DNA from: Arthrobacter sp. M4
Lineage (GTDB): Bacteria > Actinomycetota > Actinomycetes > Actinomycetales > Micrococcaceae
Length of the DNA stretch: 64,000 nt
Direction of reading: 5' to 3'
NCBI RefSeq assembly: GCF_020251205.1
Contig: NZ_JAIWYX010000001.1
Span: 248,001-312,000 of the forward strand
The translations under genes and the position numbers were made by a program. Below the pieces are notes generated by a model that saw only the letters and a list, made by a program, of their open reading frames with translations, searched no databases and had not been told where the DNA came from. Of this stretch, positions 17,241-24,936 are shown in pieces (within the stretch, counting starts at the first letter, position 1; the number at the start of each line of letters is the position of its first letter).

Positions 17241-18056
17241 CTACCCGTTGCGCCGCCTCGCCGTCGTGAGGACGGCGTTCCCGTAGAACACCAACCCCCC
17301 GCCTCTCACGAACGACTGCCATCCGGCCACGACGTCATGCTCCAGTGCGGCCAGCCGCGCGTCGTCGAGCGGCGCGATGGCGGCGACCAGGGGGGTGCTG
17401 TGGACGTATTGCCAGAGAAACTCTGCCGGGGCGGGCAGGGTAACGGTCAATACTTTCGACCGAACGTCAACGTCGTCGAACCCGGCGTCCGTCGCCAGCG
17501 TCTGGATCTGCTCCGGGTCGTACAGCGAGAACACCGCGCGCATGAAGCCGGCCACTTCGGGCGACACGTGCCGCGCGAGCGCCTGCTCGAGGACCGCGAA
17601 CAGCGGCGGAGTCGGCCCGACCGTTGCAATGGCGACACGCCCACCGGGCGCGAGGACGCGGTGCATCTCGCGAAGAGCCGATTGCTTGTCCTCTACGAAC
17701 TGCACGCCGAGCGAACTGACGACGACGTCGAAGGCGCCATCGGGCAGCGGCAGTGCTGCCGCGTCCCCCTCGTGCCACGCGATCTTGGCACTCTTCGCAC
17801 GCGCCATCTCGAGCATTCCGGGGCTGAGGTCGAGGCCGGATACAGATCCGCTCGGCCCGACCTGTTCGGCGGCGCGGAGAGCTACGACACCGGTGCCGCA
17901 TGCGATGTCGAGTACCCGCTCACCGGGCTGCAGACCGACCGCATCGAGCAGGGCGCTGGCCCAGGCGGTTCCGATCGTTGGGACGAAGAACCGGTCGTAG
18001 TTCTCGATGGGGTTTCCGCCGTGCTGCTTCCACAAATCCGTAGTCGTGCTGAGCAT
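17241..18056 (-). CDS. Class I SAM-dependent methyltransferase
   Basis: The ATG at 18056 follows a GGAGG site; the frame extends 14 codons upstream but without one. The 271-residue product has the class I fold: motif I VLDIACGTGVVALRAAEQVG, acidic motif II SGLDLSPGMLEMAR, then WHEGDAAALPLPDGAFDVVV and VLAPGGRVAIATVGPTPPLF. It resembles UbiE/COQ5-type small-molecule methyltransferases; the substrate is unknown. It is divergent from an AraC-type regulator, with a perfect palindrome between them. The G+C-rich codon use is like the regulator's, which suggests they moved in as a pair. Confidence 0.85.
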   Translation of the reverse strand: MLSTTTDLWKQHGGNPIENYDRFFVPTIGTAWASALLDAVGLQPGERVLDIACGTGVVALRAAEQVGPSGSVSGLDLSPGMLEMARAKSAKIAWHEGDAAALPLPDGAFDVVVSSLGVQFVEDKQSALREMHRVLAPGGRVAIATVGPTPPLFAVLEQALARHVSPEVAGFMRAVFSLYDPEQIQTLATDAGFDDVDVRSKVLTVTLPAPAEFLWQYVHSTPLVAAIAPLDDARLAALEHDVVAGWQSFVRGGGLVFYGNAVLTTARRRNG

Positions 18057-18095
18057 CTCGACCACCTCCAGATGGCGTTTTCGCGGGACTGATGA

Positions 18096-18109
18096 CACGA
18101 TTAATCGTG
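18096..18109. promoter_or_regulatory. Perfect 14-bp palindrome between divergent methyltransferase and AraC genes
   Basis: CACGATTAATCGTG is fully self-complementary and lies 40 bp upstream of the methyltransferase ATG and 73 bp upstream of the regulator ATG at 18182. A symmetric site suits a dimeric repressor better than AraC direct repeats, so the binding protein is uncertain. Confidence 0.5.
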
Positions 18110-18181
18110 GTGGCGAACTCAGCTACCGGCCATGACGGTGAAACCGAAATACCTGATGAAGACGCCGAGGTTGGTCGGGAG

Positions 18182-19177
18182 ATGAACGAGGGAGTTGGCG
18201 AACCCGTGGAGTCGCTGAACGACGCGATCGAGCGCATCCGCCTCGAGGGCGCCATCTTCATGCGCTGCGAGTTCACCGAACGTTGGGCGCTGTCCGACTT
18301 GGGCGGCCCCGCGTTCGCCTCGATGATGCATCCGGGCGCCGAGCGCCTAGTCGTGTTCCACGTCGTGGCATCGGGACGCTGTTGGGTCTCGACTGAGGGC
18401 GGGGAGCGCACCTGGGCCAGGGCCGGCGAGGTAATCGTGCTTCCGTACGGCGACGAGTTCGTTGTCGGTGGTGAGGACCCGGTCGAGCCGACGTCGGCCA
18501 TGACCGTCGTTCCCCCGCCGCCGTGGAACGGGATGCCGACGCTCTGTTACGGAGGGGGCGGCTCCAGGACGGATATCGTCTGCGGGTGCCTGTACTCCGA
18601 GGACCCACTGTTCGACCCTGACCTGAGGGCATTTCCGCCCGCGTTCGTCGTACGCGCTACAGACGGCCCCGCCCGATCGTGGTTCGACGCCAGCATCGCT
18701 TACGCCCTCAAGCAAACTCCCGGGGGCGGGGGAATTCGCCGGACGAAGCTGCCGGAGATGCTGATCATCGAGGTGTTGCGCATCTATCTGTCAACCGCGC
18801 CCGGGGCTGACCGGGGCTGGCTCGCTGCCGTACGTGATCCGGTGCTCGCCCCCGCGATGAAGGCTATCCACGGGCAACCGGGGCGCAGGTGGACCGTCGA
18901 GGACCTCGCAAGGAAGACGGCGGTGTCGCGGTCATCGCTCGACGCTCGCTTCCGCCAGGTACTCGGCCTATCTCCGATCCGCTACGTCAACGAGTGGCGC
19001 ATGCGCGTCGCTCAGGACCTGCTCGCCACCACGGAAATGACGGTCGCCGCAATCGCGAGGCGCATCGAGTACGAGTCCGAGGAAGCGTTCAGCCGGGCGT
19101 TCAAGCAAGCCAACGGACAGTCGCCCAGTGCGTGGCGGACAGGACGCTCGGCTAGCCGGCCATCCGTATCCAGCTAA
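18182..19177 (+). CDS. AraC-family transcriptional regulator with N-terminal cupin
   Basis: Starting at ATG 18182 (MNEGVGEPVESLNDAIERIR) the product has 331 residues. The N-terminal half is a cupin of the AraC_binding type (RLVVFHVVASGRCWVSTEGG, AGEVIVLPYGDEFVVGG). The C-terminal 100 residues hold two helix-turn-helix motifs, WTVEDLARKTAVSRSSLDAR and MTVAAIARRIEYESEEAFSR, with the family signature FKQANGQSPSAWR. An earlier in-frame ATG at 18092 would place the 18096 palindrome inside the gene and is less likely. It probably senses a small molecule and controls the divergent methyltransferase. Confidence 0.88.
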   Translation: MNEGVGEPVESLNDAIERIRLEGAIFMRCEFTERWALSDLGGPAFASMMHPGAERLVVFHVVASGRCWVSTEGGERTWARAGEVIVLPYGDEFVVGGEDPVEPTSAMTVVPPPPWNGMPTLCYGGGGSRTDIVCGCLYSEDPLFDPDLRAFPPAFVVRATDGPARSWFDASIAYALKQTPGGGGIRRTKLPEMLIIEVLRIYLSTAPGADRGWLAAVRDPVLAPAMKAIHGQPGRRWTVEDLARKTAVSRSSLDARFRQVLGLSPIRYVNEWRMRVAQDLLATTEMTVAAIARRIEYESEEAFSRAFKQANGQSPSAWRTGRSASRPSVSS

Positions 19178-19267
19178 CTTCGGCAGTACGGTGCCAACCC
19201 GACGGGGCCGAGGCGCCGACGGACGGCAACTCGTCGCTCGTCCACACATCGCTTCTCCAGTTATCAA

Positions 19268-19297
19268 CGGGAGTGGAAGTGGGTGCGAGAACTCCGG
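19268..19297 (+). repeat. Left end L3 of a third, decayed element
   Basis: CGGGAGTGGAAGTGGGTGCG followed by AGAACTCCGG aligns with L1 and L2 with few changes. The next ~110 bp also follow the L1 flank (GTGTTTCCGTAGTCAGAAGC versus GCGTTTTCGCAGGTCAGATG). Immediately upstream is CCAGTTATCAAC, which looks like the outer tip of a right end. Confidence 0.7.
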
Positions 19298-19441
19298 CCG
19301 TCGATGTGTTTCCGTAGTCAGAAGCGGCTTGTTCTCATGCGCAGATCGAGATGGTGCTGCATTTGCGCCAGCTCAGCCGCCACATACATGCGCTATATGG
19401 CCGGGCAGCAGAGCGCGCTTCACAAACCGTTAGCCAAGATC

Positions 19442-19500
19442 AACTCAGAGTCACTCCGCTGATCGGCGTTCCAGGAGGAAGATCCCTAATCTGCTGATGG
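19442..19500 (-). pseudogene. Remnant of the 3' end of a Tdi1/DUF1851 cargo gene
   Basis: Read on the minus strand this piece encodes HQQIRDLPPGTPISGVTLS and a stop, matching HQQIKDLPPGTPISGVSLN at the end of the intact gene at 15862-16320. Nothing of the rest of the gene remains. It shows that the third element once carried the same cargo. Confidence 0.75.
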
Positions 19501-19534
19501 ACTGCTGCCCCCAACCCATGACCAGACAGCAGTG

Positions 19535-19611
19535 CACCCAACAGCAACTGGCTACTCCCCCACCATCATCGAAAGACACGCTATCGACTCAGCAAGGGCG
19601 GAGAATTCCCT
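19535..19611 (+). pseudogene. Remnant of the C-terminus of the zinc-ribbon/dead-recombinase gene
   Basis: The + strand encodes GYSPTIIERHAIDSARAEN, matching GYSPTTIERHAVDSSAAYA of the intact gene. The bases just before (CACCCAACAGCAACTGG) match the intact gene about 160 bp further upstream, so an internal deletion joined the two. Its order relative to the Tdi1 remnant is reversed compared with the intact element. Confidence 0.7.
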
Positions 19612-19634
19612 CCTAAGTCGTGGAAAATGTCCCC

Positions 19635-20174
19635 ATGGGTGTTCTCTTTGACTACTTCTCTGCTGGGTCCGACGAGGAAGCTGCAGCGGTGATCGACCGC
19701 CCAGGCGGCCCTGGATCCCAGTCGACTGTGCAGCTACAGCAGTTAAAGCGCGGCGGTCTGTTCGGACGTAAACGCGCACCGGCACCCGGGCCCGGCACCG
19801 ACCCCGAGCTTGTCGTTTACGACACAGTGTCGTTGAAAAATGTTGATCCCGTCGTGCAGTTCGGAACACTCGAGGAGCTGATTACCGGCCGAGCATACGA
19901 CGATATCGTTGACGATCCTCGGAGCGGTCACGCCGTCGCAATCCGAGACGGCGGTGAGCGTCTCGTGCTGACACTCACCGGCTCCCTCTCGTCGGCCCTC
20001 GCCGCAGCCGGTGACGAAGTTCTTGAGCAAGCGGCAGTCCCGTGGTCGGAGACCGAGGAGTTCTGGAACGCGGCTGATCCACGAGATCTTGCTGCCTTTC
20101 TAAAGGAGCTGGCCCGCCTTGCCCGTCGGGCCGAAGCATCAGGGAAACGTCTCTACTGCTGGGTCTGCGTGTAG
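19635..20174 (+). CDS. Hypothetical protein (MGVLFDYFSA family), immunity-like cargo
   Basis: A 179-residue acidic protein starting at ATG 19635 (MGVLFDYFSAGSDEEAAAVI); a GTG five codons upstream is possible. I do not recognise a named domain. Visible parts are the FDYFSA start, a basic GGLFGRKRAP linker, LKNVDPVVQFGTLEELITGR, a strand-rich middle (RLVLTLTGSLSSALAAAG) and an end YCWVCV preceded by a helix DLAAFLKELARLARRA. Small acidic proteins of this shape are frequent orphan immunity genes near contact-dependent toxins, which is only an inference from context. It overlaps the 3' end of the opposite gene by 22 bp. Confidence 0.65.
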   Translation: MGVLFDYFSAGSDEEAAAVIDRPGGPGSQSTVQLQQLKRGGLFGRKRAPAPGPGTDPELVVYDTVSLKNVDPVVQFGTLEELITGRAYDDIVDDPRSGHAVAIRDGGERLVLTLTGSLSSALAAAGDEVLEQAAVPWSETEEFWNAADPRDLAAFLKELARLARRAEASGKRLYCWVCV

Positions 20175-20422
20175 CCCGTGGCCGACTTTCCCCCTTGCGA
20201 CGACGTCTGCGGGGCGCTTGAAGAGCACGTGCGGCGGTTCTTCGCAGAGACTTGCTCCCAATCGGCGTTTTCCCAGGCATTACTGTCAACTACTTCCAAG
20301 TAGGCACGGAAACCGTCTTCGTTTTCAGTCAGAACAACGGAAAGTGCATCGGCCCAGGCTTTGGCATCGGCGAAGCTCGTACGGACTAAGAGTGAATTCT
20401 CTGTGCTCGGAAGAATCGGCAT
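20153..20422 (-). CDS. DUF6924-like protein, C-terminally truncated
   Basis: The 89-residue frame begins MPILPSTENSLLVRTSFADA, then KAWADALSVVLTENEDGFRA and YLEVVDSNAWENADWEQ. This resembles the N-terminal third of DUF6924 proteins, which have LVVRTDF and a later FRAYVEFV. After residue ~60 the sequence turns into low-complexity serine/glutamine residues that do not fit the family, so the gene was probably cut when the adjoining DNA was rearranged. An alternative start lies four codons upstream. Confidence 0.55.
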   Translation of the reverse strand: MPILPSTENSLLVRTSFADAKAWADALSVVLTENEDGFRAYLEVVDSNAWENADWEQVSAKNRRTCSSSAPQTSSQGGKSATGYTQTQQ

Positions 20423-20489
20423 GCCGCTATCCAAGCATGCGAAGCAGGTCCGGTCCGAGACACGACTCGATATGGTTGCCGCCCAGATG

Positions 20490-20529
20490 CTACTCCCGCC
20501 CTATGGCTGCCCGGGCATGCCAGTTGAAT
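20490..20529 (+). repeat. Right end R2 of a recombinase-trio element
   Basis: CTACTCCCG at 20490-20498, then CCGGGCATGCCAGTT at 20511-20525, match R1 (16430). The outer flank GAATAGG differs from the R1 flank. It is the last recognisable element sequence on the right. Confidence 0.7.
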
Positions 20530-20786
20530 AGGCAGCAGCCCTGGGACTTTTCGCGCACCGTCTTCGACGTCGCCGTGAGTGGAGATATCCCGTGGCTTGT
20601 CGCAAACCTTTATGAGGGTTTGGGACAAGACCATGTCAAACAAGCAAATGACAACCCCTGGGAGCCCAGCACTCGAAGGACTCCCCAGCTGGGGCATAGT
20701 CAAACATCACATTGCCCTTTACGTTTATGCCGAGCTGCCCAATGCTTGCCTAAAAGGGAGCTTCAATGCATCAGCCGGAGGCATCG
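20530..20786. other. Intergenic region between the last element end and the reductase gene
   Basis: The stretch contains a long inverted repeat (20596-20629) and no gene I can support. A short + frame reading SNKQMTTPGSPALEGLPSWG is open but has no recognisable domain. A ribosome site GGAGG lies just before 20787. Together with the R2 end, the gene-free span from 20423 is about 360 bp. Confidence 0.5.
20596..20629. repeat. 34-bp near-perfect inverted repeat
   Basis: Arms CTTGTCGCAAACC and GGTTTGGGACAAG match at 12 of 13 positions around an 8-bp centre TTTATGAG. There is no T-run after it, so a terminator is unlikely. It could be an operator for the downstream reductase or a recombinase core site. 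Confidence 0.6.
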
Positions 20787-21698
20787 ATGAACAACAATCA
20801 ACCGGTACTGGTCGTCGGCGGCACTGGCTGGCTGGGAGGGCAGGTTGTGTCTGCTCTCCTGGCCCGAGGAAAATCAGTCCATGCCTTGGTCCGCCCGGCA
20901 TCGGACGCAAGCCGCCTGGAATCAGCCGGTGTCAAAGTCGTCCGCGGCGACATGTTGGACCCGGCCTCCTTAAGGGACGCCATGGAAGGGGCGGACAGCG
21001 TCGTCACGTCCGCCGCCGGCTACACGCGGCATAGCAAGGGAGACACTCCCACCATTGACACAGTCGGCAACCGCAACCTCGTAGAGGCAGCCAGCTACAC
21101 CGGCATACGAAGGTTCGTGCTGACCAGCATCCTCACATGCGACCAGACTCCAGACGTGCCCCATTTTTGGCACAAGAAACTCACCGAGGACCGCTTGGAA
21201 CAGCTGGGCGTTCCATTCGTCGCCCTGCGCCCGGGAGCATTCCTGGACCAGCTCAGCCGCTTTGGCGGTGACCCGTTCACCAAAGGGCGCCTTACGTGGT
21301 TCGGATCTGCCCGAATTCCGATGACTTTTGTGCTCACGTCGGACCTTGCCGGATGCCTGGCTTCCGCTGTGGATATTCCCGGGATCGACGGGGAACGAAT
21401 TGACATCGGCTGGGACCGGCCGGTCAGCATGCAGGAGATTGCGGATATTTCCAGTCGCCTCCTTGGGGAATCGATCCGTGCCCGGGGTGTCCCAGCCGCC
21501 GTTATCCGAGCGTTGGGCACCGTGCTGGGACCGTTCAATCCAATGGCAAAAGACCTCAGTGCCATGATCGACTGGTTCCAGACGGGGCGGTACGTTGCCA
21601 ACATCACGCGGCAGCTGGAAGTCTTTGGCGGTGTTCCAACAGCGGAAGACGCCATCAGCCGTCTCGTGACAAGCATGGGCCACACGATCAAGCGGTAA
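20787..21698 (+). CDS. NmrA/SDR-type NAD(P)-binding oxidoreductase
   Basis: A 303-residue Rossmann protein from ATG 20787, chosen for the GGAGG site 7 nt upstream; an in-frame ATG lies seven codons earlier. The NAD(P) motif is VLVVGGTGWLGGQVVSALLA, followed by VRPASDASRLESAGVKVVRG and DMLDPASLRDAMEGADSVVT, as in atypical SDRs of the NmrA group. The usual catalytic YxxxK is not evident (the region reads HFWHKKLTEDRLEQ), so it may bind cofactor without classic SDR chemistry. It lies just outside the accessory region and stands alone. Confidence 0.82.
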   Translation: MNNNQPVLVVGGTGWLGGQVVSALLARGKSVHALVRPASDASRLESAGVKVVRGDMLDPASLRDAMEGADSVVTSAAGYTRHSKGDTPTIDTVGNRNLVEAASYTGIRRFVLTSILTCDQTPDVPHFWHKKLTEDRLEQLGVPFVALRPGAFLDQLSRFGGDPFTKGRLTWFGSARIPMTFVLTSDLAGCLASAVDIPGIDGERIDIGWDRPVSMQEIADISSRLLGESIRARGVPAAVIRALGTVLGPFNPMAKDLSAMIDWFQTGRYVANITRQLEVFGGVPTAEDAISRLVTSMGHTIKR

Positions 21699-21782
21699 CG
21701 AGGAATTTGCATCGAAAAAGCCAACGACGGCGCCAGCCACCAGAGACGCTGACAGCGGCCCTGCGGGCCCTTGTTGTGAGGG

Positions 21783-22883
21783 TCAATCCCTACTGGCCGA
21801 GAACCGTGACGGCGCCTGGACTCCGTCTACCAGGTCCGCGAGCACTCGTCCGATGGCCGGAGTGAACTTGAAGCCATGCCCGGAGAACCCAGCGCCGACC
21901 ACCACCGGACCGAACCGGTCAAGCACAAAATCTTCATTGGCCGTGCTGGTGTAGGTGCAGCTGATCGGCACCACCGACTCCGGATCAACACCAGGCAGCC
22001 ATTCCCGAACATACCGGACCAGCGCTTCCAGCTGCACAGGTTCCGGCAGGAAAGTCCGGGCATCGGGGTCCATGACGGGACCGACGCCATGCCAGCCAGC
22101 CTTGATGCCCTCCCCCGGCGTTAGCATCCCGTAAACGGGGCTATACCAATAGTCATCGCGGGGATCGTCTTGATCGGGATTGTGGTTGAAGCTGGGCCAG
22201 GTGAGGGAATCATCAAGCGGCAGGAAATGGGCGGGCTGTTCCTGCGTCACCACAAGCTCAGGCAGCCGCACCATCCGGCCCAAAACTTTGTTTGTCCAGG
22301 CACCTGCGGTGACAACAACATTTCGGGCAGTCAGTTCCTGCGAATCTGTCACTACCACCACCGACTCTTCAGCCAGGACACGGATGTCCCGGACCGGCGT
22401 CGAATATTGAAAGTGCGCCTCTGAGGCCTGGCGGAGCGCGAGTAGCGCCTCTGCGGCACGAACGCGACCTGCCCCCGGAACCACCAGGACCTCGCCGCGG
22501 AAATTCATGCCCTTCCAGCGTTCTGCCGCCGCGGAAGCCGGTAGGAAGTAGCTCTCGATGCCCCGCAACTTATGCGCGGCCCGGGTCGCACGGAGACGTG
22601 GAAGATTGCCATGGTTCACCAGCCCCACAAGGTCCAGAAGCTGTCGGCCGGTTTCCTCGGCGAGCGCGTCCCAAAGAATGCGTGCTTCGGCCACTAGATC
22701 CAGGTAGTCAGCTTCCGAATATGCCGTGTTGAAATTGCGGGTGGCGCCGTGTGAGGCTCCCAGCTGGTGTCCCTCATCGAACTGTTCCAGAAGGAGAACC
22801 GATCGTCCCCGGCGTGACATTTGCCAAGCCGCGGCACTTCCCATGGCTCCCCCGCCGATTACAACGACGTCAACGTCCACCAA
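21783..22883 (-). CDS. N-methyl-L-tryptophan oxidase/monomeric sarcosine oxidase-like FAD enzyme
   Basis: A 366-residue member of the DAO family. The N-terminus VDVVVIGGGAMGSAAAWQMS is the dinucleotide-binding motif, followed by EQFDEGHQLGASHGATRNFN, typical of SolA and monomeric sarcosine oxidases. Near the C-terminus PISCTYTSTANEDFVLDRFG carries the Cys that holds FAD covalently in this group, and GAGFSGHGFKFTPAIGRVLA closes the FAD site. It should oxidise an N-methylated amino acid, giving formaldehyde and hydrogen peroxide; the exact substrate is unknown. It is divergent from the type III PKS operon. Confidence 0.88.
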   Translation of the reverse strand: MVDVDVVVIGGGAMGSAAAWQMSRRGRSVLLLEQFDEGHQLGASHGATRNFNTAYSEADYLDLVAEARILWDALAEETGRQLLDLVGLVNHGNLPRLRATRAAHKLRGIESYFLPASAAAERWKGMNFRGEVLVVPGAGRVRAAEALLALRQASEAHFQYSTPVRDIRVLAEESVVVVTDSQELTARNVVVTAGAWTNKVLGRMVRLPELVVTQEQPAHFLPLDDSLTWPSFNHNPDQDDPRDDYWYSPVYGMLTPGEGIKAGWHGVGPVMDPDARTFLPEPVQLEALVRYVREWLPGVDPESVVPISCTYTSTANEDFVLDRFGPVVVGAGFSGHGFKFTPAIGRVLADLVDGVQAPSRFSASRD

Positions 22884-23098
22884 AACTCCACCAACTCACT
22901 TTCCATCAGGGTAGGCGCACGTAGGTGCCTGCCCTTGGCGAGGCCGATATCGCCTAGTCCATTCTGCCGAACCCCGGCCGGGTTCAGGCACCTTGCCCCC
23001 GGTCAGTGAGCAATCCGCGGCCGGAACTGTCTTTTGAACGCCAAAAACACGGGCCCATAACCCGTTGTCATTTGTTGTCTGCCCGCTAAGAATGGAGC

Positions 23099-24235
23099 AT
23101 GTCGGTCTACGTGAGGTCCCTGGAAACAGCAGTTCCACCTACCGTCCTGATCCAGCATCAGGCCCGAGACGTCTTCGCCGAACAACCAGGCCTGACTCGC
23201 CTGGGTTCCCGCCTTGTTCGAACCTGCTTCGATTCTGCCGCAATCGATACAAGACATACCGCGGTGTCCGAGTTGACCCTTGATGCCCATCCCGACAATC
23301 CGCGCTTCTTCGACCACGGCGCGGGCCTGGTCCTTAACCCCTCCACCAAGTCTCGGAACGAACTTTTCGCGACCGAAGCCACAAAACTCTTTATCGAGGC
23401 CGCGAAGGCCGCAGTCGGCAATTGTCCCGGGTTGGACTTGGCCGACATTACCCACGTCATAACCGTTTCCTGCACGGGGTTCTTTAATCCGGGACCCGAC
23501 TATAAAGTGGTTCGCGCTCTGGGCCTTAGCCCCGCCGTGCAGCGTTACCACCTAGGATTCATGGGTTGCTATGCGGCTTTCCCGGCGCTCCGCGCCGCCC
23601 GGCAATTCTGTGAAGCCGACGCCTCGGCGGTTGTTCTGGTGATTTGTGCAGAACTGTGTTCCCTGCACCTGCGCACGTCCAACGATCCGGACACCATCAT
23701 GGGGTCGGCCATCTTCGGAGATGGTGCCGCGGCCGCCGTCGTGTCCGCCCGCGAGCCGGCACCCGGCCAAACCGCGTTAACCCTGGACCATTTCGAAACC
23801 GTGCTGACGCCGGTCGGTGAGGAAGCGATGGCGTGGAATATCGGCGACCAGGGCTTTGAGATGGTGCTCGGAAGTTACGTCCCGCACATCATTGAAGAGC
23901 ACATAACCGGGGCCCTTGAGCCGTTGCTCGCCCGGGTTCCGGGACTTGGTGACCGGCCCTATAGCGACATCCCATTGTGGGCCATCCATCCGGGTGGCCG
24001 CGCCATTCTGGACAAGGTCGAATCCAAGCTGGAGCTTAGGGAGGAGCAGATGATTCCTGCCCGGGAGACCCTGCGCAAATACGGCAACATGAGCAGTTCC
24101 ACTGTGTTGTTCGTGCTTAAGCACATCATGGACATGGCCCCCACAACGGAAGCGGAACGAATTTGTTCCATGGCGTTCGGCCCGGGATTGACGGTGGAAA
24201 CGGCCCTGTTCACTAAGTTGTCGCCGGTGTCGTGA
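23099..24235 (+). CDS. Type III polyketide synthase (chalcone/alkylresorcinol synthase-like)
   Basis: A 378-residue homodimeric ketosynthase. The catalytic triad is present: Cys157 in GFMGCYAAFPALRA, His297 in LWAIHPGGRAIL and Asn330 in YGNMSSSTVLFVL. HVITVSCTGFFNPGPDYKVV is the usual strand before the active site. It should condense an acyl-CoA starter with malonyl-CoA units into a resorcinol, pyrone or quinone precursor. The stop overlaps the start of a methyltransferase gene (GTGA), which in turn overlaps a flavin monooxygenase gene. That order parallels phenolic-lipid operons of the srsABC kind in Streptomyces. Confidence 0.93.
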   Translation: MSVYVRSLETAVPPTVLIQHQARDVFAEQPGLTRLGSRLVRTCFDSAAIDTRHTAVSELTLDAHPDNPRFFDHGAGLVLNPSTKSRNELFATEATKLFIEAAKAAVGNCPGLDLADITHVITVSCTGFFNPGPDYKVVRALGLSPAVQRYHLGFMGCYAAFPALRAARQFCEADASAVVLVICAELCSLHLRTSNDPDTIMGSAIFGDGAAAAVVSAREPAPGQTALTLDHFETVLTPVGEEAMAWNIGDQGFEMVLGSYVPHIIEEHITGALEPLLARVPGLGDRPYSDIPLWAIHPGGRAILDKVESKLELREEQMIPARETLRKYGNMSSSTVLFVLKHIMDMAPTTEAERICSMAFGPGLTVETALFTKLSPVS

Positions 24236-24936
24236 CAGTGTTCCTGCGCGAAAGGGCGGCAGACGCAGTTGAGGAAATGGACCGTCCGGACTGCGATCCG
24301 CTCAAACTCGACCGCAGTTACAGCCGTTTCCGCATCGTCAATCGTGTGGTGTCGGGATGGAATGGGATTTATCGCGACCTTCTGCGTCCCGTGCTGGCGT
24401 CGAGGTCTTATCCCACACTGCTGGACATTGGTTGCGGTGGTGGTGATGTTGCCCGGCGCCTCGCCAGCCTGGCAGCGAAGGATGGACTGAACCTTCGGAT
24501 CACGGCCATAGACCCGGACGAAAGGGCTTTCCGATTCGCCGTAGGGACAAAATCGAACCAGGGCATCACATTCCGGCAGGCCTATAGTTCCGAACTCGTG
24601 GCCGAGGGCCGGCGCTTCGACGCAGTCATCTCGAACCACATCCTGCACCATCTGACGTCCGTACAGCTCCAGGAACTCCTGCACGACTCCGAGGCATTAT
24701 GCCGCGACGTAGCCATCCACAATGATCTGGAGCGCAATGTCCTGGCCTACGGGCTCTTTGGCGCGAGCGCCTGGACCCTGGCTTTCGGCTCTTTCATCTT
24801 GAGGGATGGGCTCACATCGATCCGGCGCAGTTACACCCCCCGGGAACTCCAGGACGCCGCTCCCCTGGGCTGGCGGGTGGAACACCGAACCCCGTTCCGC
24901 AACGTCCTGGTGTACCGTCCGGGAGACCAACAATGA
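24232..24936 (+). CDS. Class I SAM-dependent methyltransferase of the type III PKS operon
   Basis: The 234-residue enzyme starts at a GTG that overlaps the PKS stop by 4 nt. Motif I is PTLLDIGCGGGDVARRLASL, motif II ITAIDPDERAFRFA, and RFDAVISNHILHHLTSVQLQ is the post-motif typical of methyltransferase_11/25 domains. Two hydrophobic stretches near the end (YGLFGASAWTLAFGSFIL) may touch the membrane, consistent with a lipid-like substrate. It probably O- or C-methylates the polyketide ring. It differs in fold class from the isoprenylcysteine-type methyltransferase of the Streptomyces srs operon, as I recall that operon. Confidence 0.88.
   Translation: MTVFLRERAADAVEEMDRPDCDPLKLDRSYSRFRIVNRVVSGWNGIYRDLLRPVLASRSYPTLLDIGCGGGDVARRLASLAAKDGLNLRITAIDPDERAFRFAVGTKSNQGITFRQAYSSELVAEGRRFDAVISNHILHHLTSVQLQELLHDSEALCRDVAIHNDLERNVLAYGLFGASAWTLAFGSFILRDGLTSIRRSYTPRELQDAAPLGWRVEHRTPFRNVLVYRPGDQQ

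Noticed and set aside
12749..20529. CRISPR array from the repeated 30-bp sequences
   Set aside because: Only three copies, spaced 2.8-3.7 kb apart with genes between; no cas genes in the window.
10360..20629. Classical insertion sequence or DDE transposase
   Set aside because: No DDE-type transposase motif was found; the only mobility genes are tyrosine-recombinase-like.
20579..21034. Plus-strand frame containing SNKQMTTPGSPALEGLPSWG
   Set aside because: It runs into the reductase gene in another frame and shows no recognisable domain.
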